Of a stretch of DNA of 64,000 nt, positions 17,292 to 28,514 are shown piece by piece; position 1 is the stretch's first letter, and every line of letters begins with the position of its first letter. A program made the translations under genes and the position numbers. The notes under the pieces were generated by a model that made no database searches, was not told the origin of the DNA, and worked only from the letters and a program-made list of their open reading frames with translations. The stretch comes from Streptomyces aculeolatus (GTDB lineage Bacteria > Actinomycetota > Actinomycetes > Streptomycetales > Streptomycetaceae). The stretch lies in NCBI RefSeq assembly GCF_020400605.1, contig NZ_JAINRD010000002.1, forward strand, positions 372,001 to 436,000. Direction: 5' to 3'.

Positions 17292-17431
17292 ACCGGCGCG
17301 GTGCGCCCGCCGCGGCCCTCACCCGACTGCGGGCGCAGCGCTGGTGCGTCCGGCGGGTGTGGCCCAGGCTCGGGAGAGGACCGGGGAGCGCACCCCGGGC
17401 GTGAGGACCGGGGGAACGGAGGGTGGCTGGG

Positions 17432-18316
17432 ATGGAGACTGCGCCGGTCGTCGTGGGCGTGGACGGCTCCGCGGCGGGCCTCGACGCGGTCGCCGTCGCC
17501 GCCCGCGAGGCGAAGCTGCGCGGGTGCGGCCTGCGCGTGGTGCACGCGTTCCTCTGGCCGGCCTTCGGCGCGTACCCCGGCTCGGCCTCGATGCTCCCGG
17601 GGGACACCGGGCTGCGCGAGGAGGCCGAGAAGGCCGTCGCCGACGCCGTCGCGCACGCCCGCAGGGCGGAGCCTTCCGTCACCGCCCACGGCGCCGTCGT
17701 CACCGGCGAGGTGATGCAGGTCCTGGTCGAGGAGACGCGGACCGCGCAACTGGCGGTGGTCGCCGGCCGCGGCCTCGGCACGTTCACCCGGCTGCTCGTC
17801 GGGTCCACGGCGGTCCACCTGTCCGCGTACGGCCACTGCCCCGTGCTCGTCGTACGGGCCGGCGGGCGGCACCCGGGCGGCCCGGTGCTGCTGGCGGTCG
17901 ACGGATCGCCGGCCGGCGCCGGCGCGGTCGACTTCGCCTTCGCCGAGGCCGCGCGGCGGGACGTCGGCCTCGTCGCCCTGCACGTGTGGAGCGCCTGGAC
18001 CCGGTACTCGCGGCGACCGGACGACTCCGGCCGCGCCGCCGCAGACGGGCCGGCCGCGGAGGGCGACCGGGTGCTCGCCGAGGCGGTCGCGGGAGCGGAG
18101 AAGACGTACCCGGGCGTACGCGTCGAACGCACCGCCGTCGAGGGCTCGGCCCGCGAACTGCTCATCGAGGCGAGCAGGGACGCCGGCCTCCTCGTCACCG
18201 GCGCCCGCGGCCGCGGCGGCTTCACCGGGCTCCTCCTCGGCTCGGTCAGCCACGCCCTCCTGCAGCACGCGCACTGCCCGGTGGCCGTGGTCCGCGGCGC
18301 GGGCGAACACACCTGA
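17432..18316 (+). CDS. Tandem-domain universal stress protein
   Basis: 294 residues from ATG 17432; the in-frame GTG at 17423 is too close to the GGAGG box. It has two Usp domains (about 1-140 and 150-292). Both keep the ATP-binding G-2x-G-9x-S/T pattern: GRGLGTFTRLLVGST and GARGRGGFTGLLLGS, each followed by CPV(L/A)VV. ATP-binding tandem Usps are associated with hypoxia and dormancy in actinobacteria. The baeRF3 gene begins 61 bp downstream on the same strand, suggesting co-transcription. Confidence 0.92.
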   Translation: METAPVVVGVDGSAAGLDAVAVAAREAKLRGCGLRVVHAFLWPAFGAYPGSASMLPGDTGLREEAEKAVADAVAHARRAEPSVTAHGAVVTGEVMQVLVEETRTAQLAVVAGRGLGTFTRLLVGSTAVHLSAYGHCPVLVVRAGGRHPGGPVLLAVDGSPAGAGAVDFAFAEAARRDVGLVALHVWSAWTRYSRRPDDSGRAAADGPAAEGDRVLAEAVAGAEKTYPGVRVERTAVEGSARELLIEASRDAGLLVTGARGRGGFTGLLLGSVSHALLQHAHCPVAVVRGAGEHT

Positions 18317-18377
18317 CCGGCCGCCGACCCGCCCCGACACCCGCCGCACCGACGGCCGAAGGACCTGGAGAGGCACC

Positions 18378-19475
18378 ATGGACACCTCGATCACCGCTAC
18401 GGCACTCGCCGAGCTGCGCGAGCGGCGCCCGTACCCCGCCGTCTCGATCACCCTCCCCACGCACCGGCGCGCGCCCCGCAACGCCGAGGACCCCGTGCGG
18501 CTGCGCAACGTCCTCGCCGAGGCCGACCGGCAGCTCGACCGCGACCCCGGCGTGACCCGCGCGGCCCGCCAGGAGGTCCGCGCCCAGCTGGCCGCGGCGG
18601 TCGGGGAGACCGACCTCTCCATGGCGCTCGACGGCCTCGTCATCTTCGCCACCGTCGGCGAGCACCACGTGTACGCCCTCCCGCGCACCGTCCCCGAACG
18701 GGTCGTGCTGGCCGACACGTTCCTCACCCGCAACCTGGTGGCGGCCTACGCGGCGCAGCGCCCGTACTGGGTGCTGTCCCTGGCCGCCGACCGCGTCACC
18801 CTGTGGAGCGGCTCCGACGGGCACGTCACCGAGGCCACCGCCGGCGGCTTCCCGATGACCAGAAGCCTCGACAACCCGGACGTGGAGCGCGAGGAGCGGA
18901 TCGGGGACACCCCCAGCAAGTTCCGCGACGAGGAGGTCCGCAACTTCCTGCGCGACGCCGACGCCGCCCTGCACACCGTCCTCGCCAGGGACCCCAGGCC
19001 CCTCTACGCCACCGGCGAGGACGCCGCCCTCTCCCTCCTCGCCGACACCGGCACCGCCGCCGCCACCGCCGTCCACATCCCCCACGGCGGCCTGGCCCAG
19101 GGCCCGCCGGACGCGGTCGCCGGCACCGTCGCCCCGGCCCGGGAGACACAGGCGCGCCAGCACGCCGCCGCGGCCGTCGCCGCCCTGGACGACGCCCGGG
19201 GCCGCCGCGCCTTCGCGGGCGGCGTCGACGAGGTGTGGTCGAAGGTCTCCGACGGCCGCGTCCACCGCCTGGTCGTCGAGGAGAACTACCGCATCACCGT
19301 CCGCTCCGCCGAGGACGACCACCTGGTCCCCGCCGAGGACGACGACCCGCAGGCCCGCCACGACATCGTGGACGAGATCGTCGAGAAGGCCCTCGACACC
19401 GGCGCCGACGTCACGTTCGTCCCCGACGACGCCCTCGCGGACCACGGCCGCATCGCGGCCGTGCTGCGCTACTGA
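18378..19475 (+). CDS. baeRF3 (bacterial eRF1-like) protein
   Basis: 365 residues, ATG behind GAGAGGCACC. The sequence PYPAVSITLPTHRRAPRNAE, the middle segment (LSLAADRVTLWSG) and the end VDEIVEKALDTGADVTFVPD, VLRY match the bacterial archaeo-eukaryotic release-factor family 3. These proteins are often listed as hypothetical or mislabelled as chemotaxis proteins. The family is predicted to act at ribosomes during stress or hibernation, but its biochemistry is not settled. No GGQ motif is visible, so peptide release is not implied. The Usp neighbour supports a stress role. Confidence 0.82.
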   Translation: MDTSITATALAELRERRPYPAVSITLPTHRRAPRNAEDPVRLRNVLAEADRQLDRDPGVTRAARQEVRAQLAAAVGETDLSMALDGLVIFATVGEHHVYALPRTVPERVVLADTFLTRNLVAAYAAQRPYWVLSLAADRVTLWSGSDGHVTEATAGGFPMTRSLDNPDVEREERIGDTPSKFRDEEVRNFLRDADAALHTVLARDPRPLYATGEDAALSLLADTGTAAATAVHIPHGGLAQGPPDAVAGTVAPARETQARQHAAAAVAALDDARGRRAFAGGVDEVWSKVSDGRVHRLVVEENYRITVRSAEDDHLVPAEDDDPQARHDIVDEIVEKALDTGADVTFVPDDALADHGRIAAVLRY

Positions 19476-19593
19476 ACGGCTTCCGCACCGGCGGGAGCGA
19501 TGAGTTCCGGCTGTCGGCGCCGTCGTACAGGATGACCGCAAGCGGCGCGGGGACGTACCCCCGCCGGAGTCACGGACCGGGAGTCATCAAGCC

Positions 19594-20166
19594 ATGCGTA
19601 CCCTGATCAGCACCGCCTTCGTCTCTCTCGACGGCGTCGTGGAAGCCCCCGGCGGCGAGCCCGGCTACCGCAACTCCGGCTGGACCTTCAAGGACGTCGA
19701 GTTCGTCCCCGAGGCGTACGAGCTGAAGGCCCGGGAGCAGGAGGAGGCCGGCGCCCTGATGATGGGCCGCCTCAGCTACGAGGCGTTCAGCCCGGTGTGG
19801 CCGGGCATGGACGAGTTCGCCCGCTACAAGGTCATGCCGAAGTACGTCGTCTCCACCACCCTCGCCGAGGACGACCTCGTCACCGACTGGAACGACATCA
19901 CCATCCTGCGCTCCCTCGACGACGTCGCCGCCCTGAAGGAGACGGAGGGCGGCCCGATCATCGTCCACGGCAGCGCCACCCTCAACCACAACCTCTCCGA
20001 CGCCGGCCTCATCGACCGCTACCACCTGCTGGTCTTCCCGCTACTGCTGGGCGCGGGCAAGAGGCTGTACAGCGACACCTCGAAGGACACCCAGAAGCTG
20101 AAGCTGGTCGACCACGAGGTCTACAGCAACGGTCTGCAGAAGAACGTCTTCGACGTCATCCACTGA
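19594..20166 (+). CDS. Dihydrofolate-reductase-fold protein (RibD C-terminal family)
   Basis: 190 residues. It starts RTLISTAFVSLDGVVEAPGG and includes GALMMGRLSYEAFSPVWPG, KYVVSTTL and the NADPH-binding stretch GGPIIVHGSATLNHNL. The late motif VFPLLLGAGKRLYSD is diagnostic of RibD-C small reductases. The substrate is unknown; these stand-alone proteins are not part of riboflavin synthesis. The Shine-Dalgarno is weak (GGGAG). No partner gene is coupled. A more distant member of the family lies at 48.4 kb. Confidence 0.88.
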   Translation: MRTLISTAFVSLDGVVEAPGGEPGYRNSGWTFKDVEFVPEAYELKAREQEEAGALMMGRLSYEAFSPVWPGMDEFARYKVMPKYVVSTTLAEDDLVTDWNDITILRSLDDVAALKETEGGPIIVHGSATLNHNLSDAGLIDRYHLLVFPLLLGAGKRLYSDTSKDTQKLKLVDHEVYSNGLQKNVFDVIH

Positions 20167-20271
20167 CGCCCACCTCCACGCAACTGTCGCCGAGCGGAGC
20201 TTCCCGTACGCACCGGCATCGGGTGCAGCCTCAGAACCCTGAGAGTGCGTGCCGTGGGCATCCGGTTGTGG

Positions 20272-21249
20272 TCAGACGGTGTCCGGGGCTTCGTGCGAGC
20301 GGATATGGGTGAGCTTTTCGGGGTTCGAGACGATGTAGACGTCCGACACCTGCTCGCCGTCCGCGGTGAGGTCCATGACCATCACCGCGTAGGGGGAGTC
20401 ACCCGTGTACACCACGGCGGACGGATCGCCGTTGACGCTCCGGTACTGGACGGAGAACTCGTCGGGCCGCCGGCGTGACGAGGCGTACCCGGACAGCAGA
20501 CGGGCGGCCTTCTCCCGGCCCCGTACGGGCAGAAGGCCGGAGCCGCGGGTGTTGCCGCCGCCGTCGGTCCACACCGTCACATCCGGGGCCAGCACCTCCA
20601 TCAGGGCCTCGACGTCGCCGCCGAGCGCCGCGGCGACGAAGCGTTCTGTCGCTTCCTGCTGCACGCGGGGGTGGGCCTGGTAGCGGGGGCGGCGGGCGCG
20701 TACATGCTCCCGGGCGCGGTGCGCCACCTGCCGCACCGCGGCGGGGCTACGGTCGAGGACCTGCGCGATCTCGGTGTGGGCGTAGCCGAACACCTCGTTG
20801 AGGACGAACACCGCGCGCTCCAGCGGTGTCAGGGTCTCCAGCACCACCAGCATCGCCAGCGACACCGACTCGGTGCGCAACGCCGTCTCGGCAGCGCCCG
20901 CGGTGTCCGGGGCCTCGCCGACGGCGCCCGTCAGCAGCGGCTCCGGCAACCAGGCTCCGACGTACGTCTCGCGGCGGTTGCGTATGCGGGCCTGCCGGGC
21001 GAGGGCGTGGTTGACCGCGATCCGTACCAGATACGCCCGCGGGTTGCCGATCTGCGTCGATGCCGCCCGGTCACGCTTCCCGGTCCACGACAACCAGGTC
21101 TCCTGCAGTACGTCCTCGGTGTCGGCGACACTGCCGAGCATGGTGTAGACGACGGAGAACAGCAGTTCGCGGTGGTCGACGAAGATCTGGGTCCCGGTGT
21201 CCCGCGGCTCGGCCGCCGTCTCGGACGCGGACGCCGTGTCCGGTTCCAT
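20272..21249 (-). CDS. ECF41-group sigma factor (SigJ type) with SnoaL-like domain
   Basis: 325 residues from ATG 21249 behind AGGAGGGCACC. Sigma region 2 is DHRELLFSVVYTMLGSVADT, and region 4 is PLERAVFVLNEVFGYAHTEI, SPAAVRQVAHRAREHV. The last 120 residues are a SnoaL/NTF2-like domain containing WTDGGGN, the motif of ECF41 sigma factors (usually WTDGGGK). In ECF41 proteins this fused domain controls activity in place of a separate anti-sigma factor. Its own upstream region and that of the divergent MFS gene both carry an ECF41-type promoter, so autoregulation is expected. Confidence 0.92.
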   Translation of the reverse strand: MEPDTASASETAAEPRDTGTQIFVDHRELLFSVVYTMLGSVADTEDVLQETWLSWTGKRDRAASTQIGNPRAYLVRIAVNHALARQARIRNRRETYVGAWLPEPLLTGAVGEAPDTAGAAETALRTESVSLAMLVVLETLTPLERAVFVLNEVFGYAHTEIAQVLDRSPAAVRQVAHRAREHVRARRPRYQAHPRVQQEATERFVAAALGGDVEALMEVLAPDVTVWTDGGGNTRGSGLLPVRGREKAARLLSGYASSRRRPDEFSVQYRSVNGDPSAVVYTGDSPYAVMVMDLTADGEQVSDVYIVSNPEKLTHIRSHEAPDTV

Positions 21250-21289
21250 GGTGCCCTCCTGGTGCGTGAATGCGGATCCCCGCGCCTGA

Positions 21290-21317
21290 GAGGGTGCACA
21301 CCGCTCCGAGTGTGACA
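21290..21317 (-). promoter_or_regulatory. ECF41-type promoter of the sigma factor gene
   Basis: On the minus strand TGTCACA (complement of 21311-21317) is followed after 17 bases by CCTC (complement of 21290-21293). The published ECF41 consensus is TGTCACA at -35 and CGTC at -10. The leader to ATG 21249 would be about 35 nt. Confidence 0.7.
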
Positions 21318-21361
21318 TCCGGAGCCGTCCGTGTGGTCCATGCCTCATGAGGCGGTGGTGA

Positions 21362-21389
21362 TGTCACACCCCGCGCCCCCGCCGCCCTC
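21362..21389 (+). promoter_or_regulatory. ECF41-type promoter of the MFS-hemerythrin operon
   Basis: TGTCACA (21362-21368), a 17-base spacer and CCTC (21386-21389) give the same layout and the same -10 variant as the opposing sigma-factor promoter. Transcription should begin near 21395, which argues for the MFS start at 21455 instead of the GTG at 21404. Confidence 0.7.
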
Positions 21390-21454
21390 CTGAAGGCGAG
21401 TCCGTGAGCGACAGCCGGGTTCACCGGGTCACGGCAAGGAGGAAAGGAAGCAAA

Positions 21455-23104
21455 GTGCTGCGAAAATGGCGCGGGAATCCGTGGGCGGTTCTGCTCACTC
21501 TCTCCCTCGGGTTCTTCATGACCCTGCTCGACCTGACGATCGTGAACATCGCGATCCCCGACATGGTCGACGATCTTGACGCCTCGCTGGACGAGATCCT
21601 GTGGGTTGTCAACGCCTACACCCTGGCCCTGGCCGTCCTGATGATCACCGCCGGCCGGCTCGGTGACCTGCGAGGAAAGCGGAACCTGTTCGTCGCCGGC
21701 GTCGCGCTCTTCACGGCCGCCAGCCTGGCGTGCGGCCTCGCCCAGAACGCGACGCAACTCATCGCGTTCCGCGCCGTCCAAGGGCTGGGGGCGGCGCTGC
21801 TCATGCCGCAGACCCTGTCGATCATCGCCGACGTCTTCCCCGCCGACAAGCGCGGCAGGGCGATGGGCGTCTGGGGTGCCGTCGCGGGCGTCTCCGGCGC
21901 GCTCGGGCCGATCATCGGCGGCGCGCTTGTCAACGAGCTGGACTGGCGGTGGATCTTCCTGGTCAACCTGCCCCTGGGGGCGCTGGTGCTGGTCCTGGCG
22001 ATGGCGATCATTCCCGGCGCGCAGCGCACGGTGAAGCACAGGTTCGACCTCGTGGGGGTGGTGCTCGCCTCCGCCGCTCTCTTCTGCCTCGCCTTCGCGC
22101 TGATCGAGGGGGAACGCTACGACTGGAACGCAGGCATCTGGACGCTCATCGGCGCGGCCGGCGCGCTGCTCGTCCTCTTCCTGCGCTACGAGCACCGAAA
22201 GCAGGACGACGAGCCGCTCCTGCCGCTCTCGCTCTTCCGCGACCGCAACTTCTCGGTGCTCAACGTCGTCGGCGTCACGGTCTCGTTCGGCTTCGTCGGC
22301 ATGCTGCTGCCGCTGACGATCTACATGCAGTCCGTGCTCGGCTTCAGTGCCCTCAAGTCCGGTCTCGTGCTGCTGCCGCTGGCGCTCGGCTCGATGATCA
22401 CGGCCGGTCCGGCCGGCGTCCTGGCAGACCGGGTCGGGGGCAAGTACGTCCTGATGTCCGGGCTGCTGGCCTGGGCGGGCGGGCTGATGTGGGTGGTCTC
22501 CGCCGCCGACGTCGGCGCAGGCTGGGCGGACATCTCGGCCCCGCTGCTCCTCATCGGCCTGGGCGCCGGCTGCACCTTCGCCCCGATGGCCACCGAGGTC
22601 ATGCGCAACGTGCCGGCCCACCTCTCGGGTGCGGCCTCCGGTGTCAACAATGCGCTGCGCCAGGTCGGGTCCGTCCTGGCCGGTGCGGTGATCGGCGCGG
22701 TGCTGCAGACCCGGCTCGCTGCCTCACTCACCGAGCAGGCCGGGCGCCGGGCCGCGGAGCTGCCCGCCGGCTACCGCGAACCGTTCGCCGAGAGCTTCGT
22801 CGGCACCGACGTCGCCGGTGCCGACGCGGGCGCCGTACAGAGCGGCGGTGGCGCGGGACTGCCGGCGGACGTGCCGCCGGACGTGGCCCGGCGGTTCGAC
22901 GAACTGGGCCAACAGGTCTTCGGCGACGGCTTCGTGAACGCCATGGGCCCGACGATCTCGGTCTCGGTCGCCGTGCTCCTCCTCGGTGTCGCCGTCTGCC
23001 TCGCCGTCCGCCGCCGCACCGGCCCGGCCACTGCCGGACACGGCCTGCCCGATACCCACCCCGAACCCGGGGAAGTACCCGTCACCGAAGGACAGACCGC
23101 ATGA
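21455..23104 (+). CDS. DHA2-family (14-TM) MFS drug exporter
   Basis: 549 residues from GTG 21455, behind AAGGAGGAAAGGAAG; an upstream GTG at 21404 would leave almost no leader from the predicted promoter. MFS motifs: FMTLLDLTIVNIAIPDM in TM1, GRLGDLRGKRNLF in the 2-3 loop, and the antiporter motif C region WGAVAGVSGALGPIIGGAL in TM5. Fourteen hydrophobic segments and the length fit EmrB/QacA exporters driven by proton exchange. It is followed by the hemerythrin gene with an ATGA overlap. Likely induced by the divergent ECF41 sigma factor. Confidence 0.92.
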   Translation: MLRKWRGNPWAVLLTLSLGFFMTLLDLTIVNIAIPDMVDDLDASLDEILWVVNAYTLALAVLMITAGRLGDLRGKRNLFVAGVALFTAASLACGLAQNATQLIAFRAVQGLGAALLMPQTLSIIADVFPADKRGRAMGVWGAVAGVSGALGPIIGGALVNELDWRWIFLVNLPLGALVLVLAMAIIPGAQRTVKHRFDLVGVVLASAALFCLAFALIEGERYDWNAGIWTLIGAAGALLVLFLRYEHRKQDDEPLLPLSLFRDRNFSVLNVVGVTVSFGFVGMLLPLTIYMQSVLGFSALKSGLVLLPLALGSMITAGPAGVLADRVGGKYVLMSGLLAWAGGLMWVVSAADVGAGWADISAPLLLIGLGAGCTFAPMATEVMRNVPAHLSGAASGVNNALRQVGSVLAGAVIGAVLQTRLAASLTEQAGRRAAELPAGYREPFAESFVGTDVAGADAGAVQSGGGAGLPADVPPDVARRFDELGQQVFGDGFVNAMGPTISVSVAVLLLGVAVCLAVRRRTGPATAGHGLPDTHPEPGEVPVTEGQTA

Positions 23105-23727
23105 CCGCCACACCGCCCGGAACAATCGATTTCACCATGATGTACGTGACCCACGACGCGTTCCGCCGCGACCTCGGCCGGCTCCTCGCCGCCGCGGTCG
23201 CCGGCACCGCGCACACCCCGCAGATCCAGGCGGGCTGGGCGAACTTCAAGCACCAACTGCTCCTCCACCACACCGTGGAGGACGACGTCCTGTGGCCGCG
23301 CCTGGCGGACAAGGTGACGCACCGGCCCGACGACCTGCTCCTGCTGGCGGACATGGAAGCCGAGCACGCCCGCATCGACCCGCTGCTCACCTCCGTCGAG
23401 GCGGCCCTGGAGGAACCGGCCGCCGACCTCGCCGAGCAGGTGGACCGGCTGAGGACAGCGCTCGTGGAGCACCTCGACCACGAGGAGAAGAGCGCACTGC
23501 CGCTCATACAGGAGGTGCTGACGCCGGCCGACTGGCGCGTCTTCGCGAGCAGGATGCGCGAGCGCCAGGGCCTGCGGGGCGCTGCCGTCTACATACCGTG
23601 GATCACCGACTCGATGCCGGCCGCCGAGCGGGAGCGGTTCCTCGCGCACTTCCCCCCGCCGGTGCGCGTCATCAACCGCAGGCTGTGGGAACCGCGCTAC
23701 CGCAAGAGCGGGATGTGGGCCGTCTGA
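23101..23727 (+). CDS. Hemerythrin-domain protein
   Basis: 208 residues; its ATG overlaps the MFS stop codon. Residues about 15-140 form a hemerythrin-like four-helix bundle with iron-ligand-type residues: VTHDAFRRDL, LLHHTVEDDVLWPRL, EAEHARIDPL and EHLDHEEKSALPLI. The C-terminal 65 residues (AAVYIPWITDSMPAAERERF, PPVRVINRRLWEPRYRKS) are an extension also seen in other actinobacterial members. A di-iron site could bind oxygen, nitric oxide or peroxide. Coupling to an ECF41-controlled exporter points to redox or toxic-compound stress. Confidence 0.88.
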   Translation: MTATPPGTIDFTMMYVTHDAFRRDLGRLLAAAVAGTAHTPQIQAGWANFKHQLLLHHTVEDDVLWPRLADKVTHRPDDLLLLADMEAEHARIDPLLTSVEAALEEPAADLAEQVDRLRTALVEHLDHEEKSALPLIQEVLTPADWRVFASRMRERQGLRGAAVYIPWITDSMPAAERERFLAHFPPPVRVINRRLWEPRYRKSGMWAV

Positions 23728-23732
23728 ACCGG

Positions 23733-23758
23733 CCGGACCCGGGCGTGCCCGGGTCCGG
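23733..23758 (+). terminator. Strong hairpin terminator after the hemerythrin gene
   Basis: Perfect 11-bp stem CCGGACCCGGG/CCCGGGTCCGG with loop CGTG, beginning six bases after the stop codon. Confidence 0.85.
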
Positions 23759-24079
23759 GCGAGAAGGCCACGCGCGCCCGCTTCGCATCCCGACGGCTGC
23801 CCGGCCGGCACGGAGTGGTGAGCACGGGTCGGGCGGCGGATGCCGGGGTCGGCCCCGTACCGGGCCCGACGCGGCGGTGCAGGTAGTGCGCCGGCAGGAG
23901 CGGGGTTTCGGGGGCGGGGCGGGCCCGGGTGATACCAGGGGGTGACACCAGCCCTAAGGGCCGGAGGGGGGGTAACCCCTACCAAGGCCGGGGGGATCCC
24001 CGATCGTGCCGGGGCCGGATGATCCGTAACTTCGAAGGTGCCATCGCAGCAGCGGTGCACACCGACCTCGGAGGACCCC
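23759..24079 (+). other. Intergenic region before the GtrA-like gene
   Basis: 321 bp with no gene-like frame. It contains C/G-rich runs and, at 23935-24030, a patch with CCTAAGG, GGTAACCCC and GGATCC-type small dyads that may include the promoter of the downstream gene. No clear -35/-10 was found. Confidence 0.35.
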
Positions 24080-24553
24080 GTGATTCAGCTCCCCAGCCGC
24101 CCGGCCGTCGCGGCGTTCGCCCGGTTCGTGGTCTGCGGTGGCGGTGTCGGCCTGGCCTCCAGCGGCGCGCTCGTGCTCCTCGACGGGGCGATGCCGATGA
24201 TGGTGGCCAACGCGCTGATCACCGTGGTCTCCACGCTGCTGGCCACTGAGCTGCACGGCCGGGTGTCGTTCCGCAGCGACCGCGGCGGCTGGCGCGTACA
24301 CCTGCAGTCGGCGCTGACGGTCGCCGTGTGCTACGCCTTCACCACGGCCGCCCTGCTGGCGCTGCACGCGCTGCAGCCGAACCCCTCGGTCGCCACGGAG
24401 CAGGCGGTCTACCTCTCCGCCTCGGCCCTGGCGGGCATAGCCCGCTTCGCAGTCCTCCGAGCCCTGGTCTTCACCACCCCCCACCCCGGGCCCCACACCC
24501 GGGCCCTGCCCAAGCCGCGGGCGGCCAGGACGTCGGTCGCGATCGCGGCGTAG
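24080..24553 (+). CDS. GtrA-like small membrane protein
   Basis: 157 residues, GTG start with GGAGG five bases upstream. It has four hydrophobic segments (about 8-32, 35-55, 73-95, 105-128) starting with FARFVVCGGGVGLASSGALV, the GtrA/DPMS pattern. GtrA-like proteins are proposed to help flip polyprenyl-linked sugars across the membrane. No glycosyltransferase gene is adjacent, so its pathway is unknown. The final 25 residues are Pro/Arg-rich and their DNA overlaps a fragment of an opposite-strand gene. Confidence 0.72.
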   Translation: MIQLPSRPAVAAFARFVVCGGGVGLASSGALVLLDGAMPMMVANALITVVSTLLATELHGRVSFRSDRGGWRVHLQSALTVAVCYAFTTAALLALHALQPNPSVATEQAVYLSASALAGIARFAVLRALVFTTPHPGPHTRALPKPRAARTSVAIAA

Positions 24554-24663
24554 CCGCGTAGGGCCCGGCCCCGGAAGGGGGCCGGCGGCTGCTGTTCCCA
24601 GGCGTGGCCGCCGCCCGGGAACAGCTTGAAGTCCTTGCCCTCGCCGAGCCCTTCGACCGCCAT
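24502..24663 (-). pseudogene. Fragment of an alpha/beta-hydrolase-like C-terminus
   Basis: On the minus strand these bases encode GEGKDFKLFPGGGHAWEQ and then GYAAIATDVLAARGLGRA. This resembles the catalytic-His end of a prolyl-oligopeptidase or dienelactone-hydrolase-type protein (the GGGHAW motif). No upstream body exists: 5' of it lies the katG terminator. It also overlaps the 3' end of the GtrA-like gene, whose tail may have formed by readthrough into the fragment. The call rests on motif resemblance only. Confidence 0.4.
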
Positions 24664-24681
24664 CCGGCCCCACGACAGGGA

Positions 24682-24714
24682 ACGGGCCGGCCCCCCGCGG
24701 GAGGGCCGGCCCGT
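24682..24714. terminator. katG terminator hairpin
   Basis: Perfect 12-bp stem ACGGGCCGGCCC/GGGCCGGCCCGT with a nine-base loop, 16 bp beyond the katG stop codon. It can also serve the plus strand. Confidence 0.8.
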
Positions 24715-24729
24715 CGGGTCAGGACCGGG

Positions 24730-28408
<3,679 letters not shown>

Positions 28409-28420
28409 TGCGGGCTCCTT

Positions 28421-28456
28421 CGGCGGACCGGTGGCCAGTCTGCCACCGGTCCGCCG
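28421..28456 (-). terminator. Hairpin between the GH43-like and corA genes
   Basis: Perfect 15-bp stem, left arm CGGCGGACCGGTGGC, loop CAGTCT. It follows the GH43-like stop and precedes the corA ribosome site. Confidence 0.75.
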
Positions 28457-28514
28457 CGCTCCGGGCGCCCCGGGGACGATCACCGGGAGCCGGGAGGGGA
28501 GCGGGGGAGCGCGG

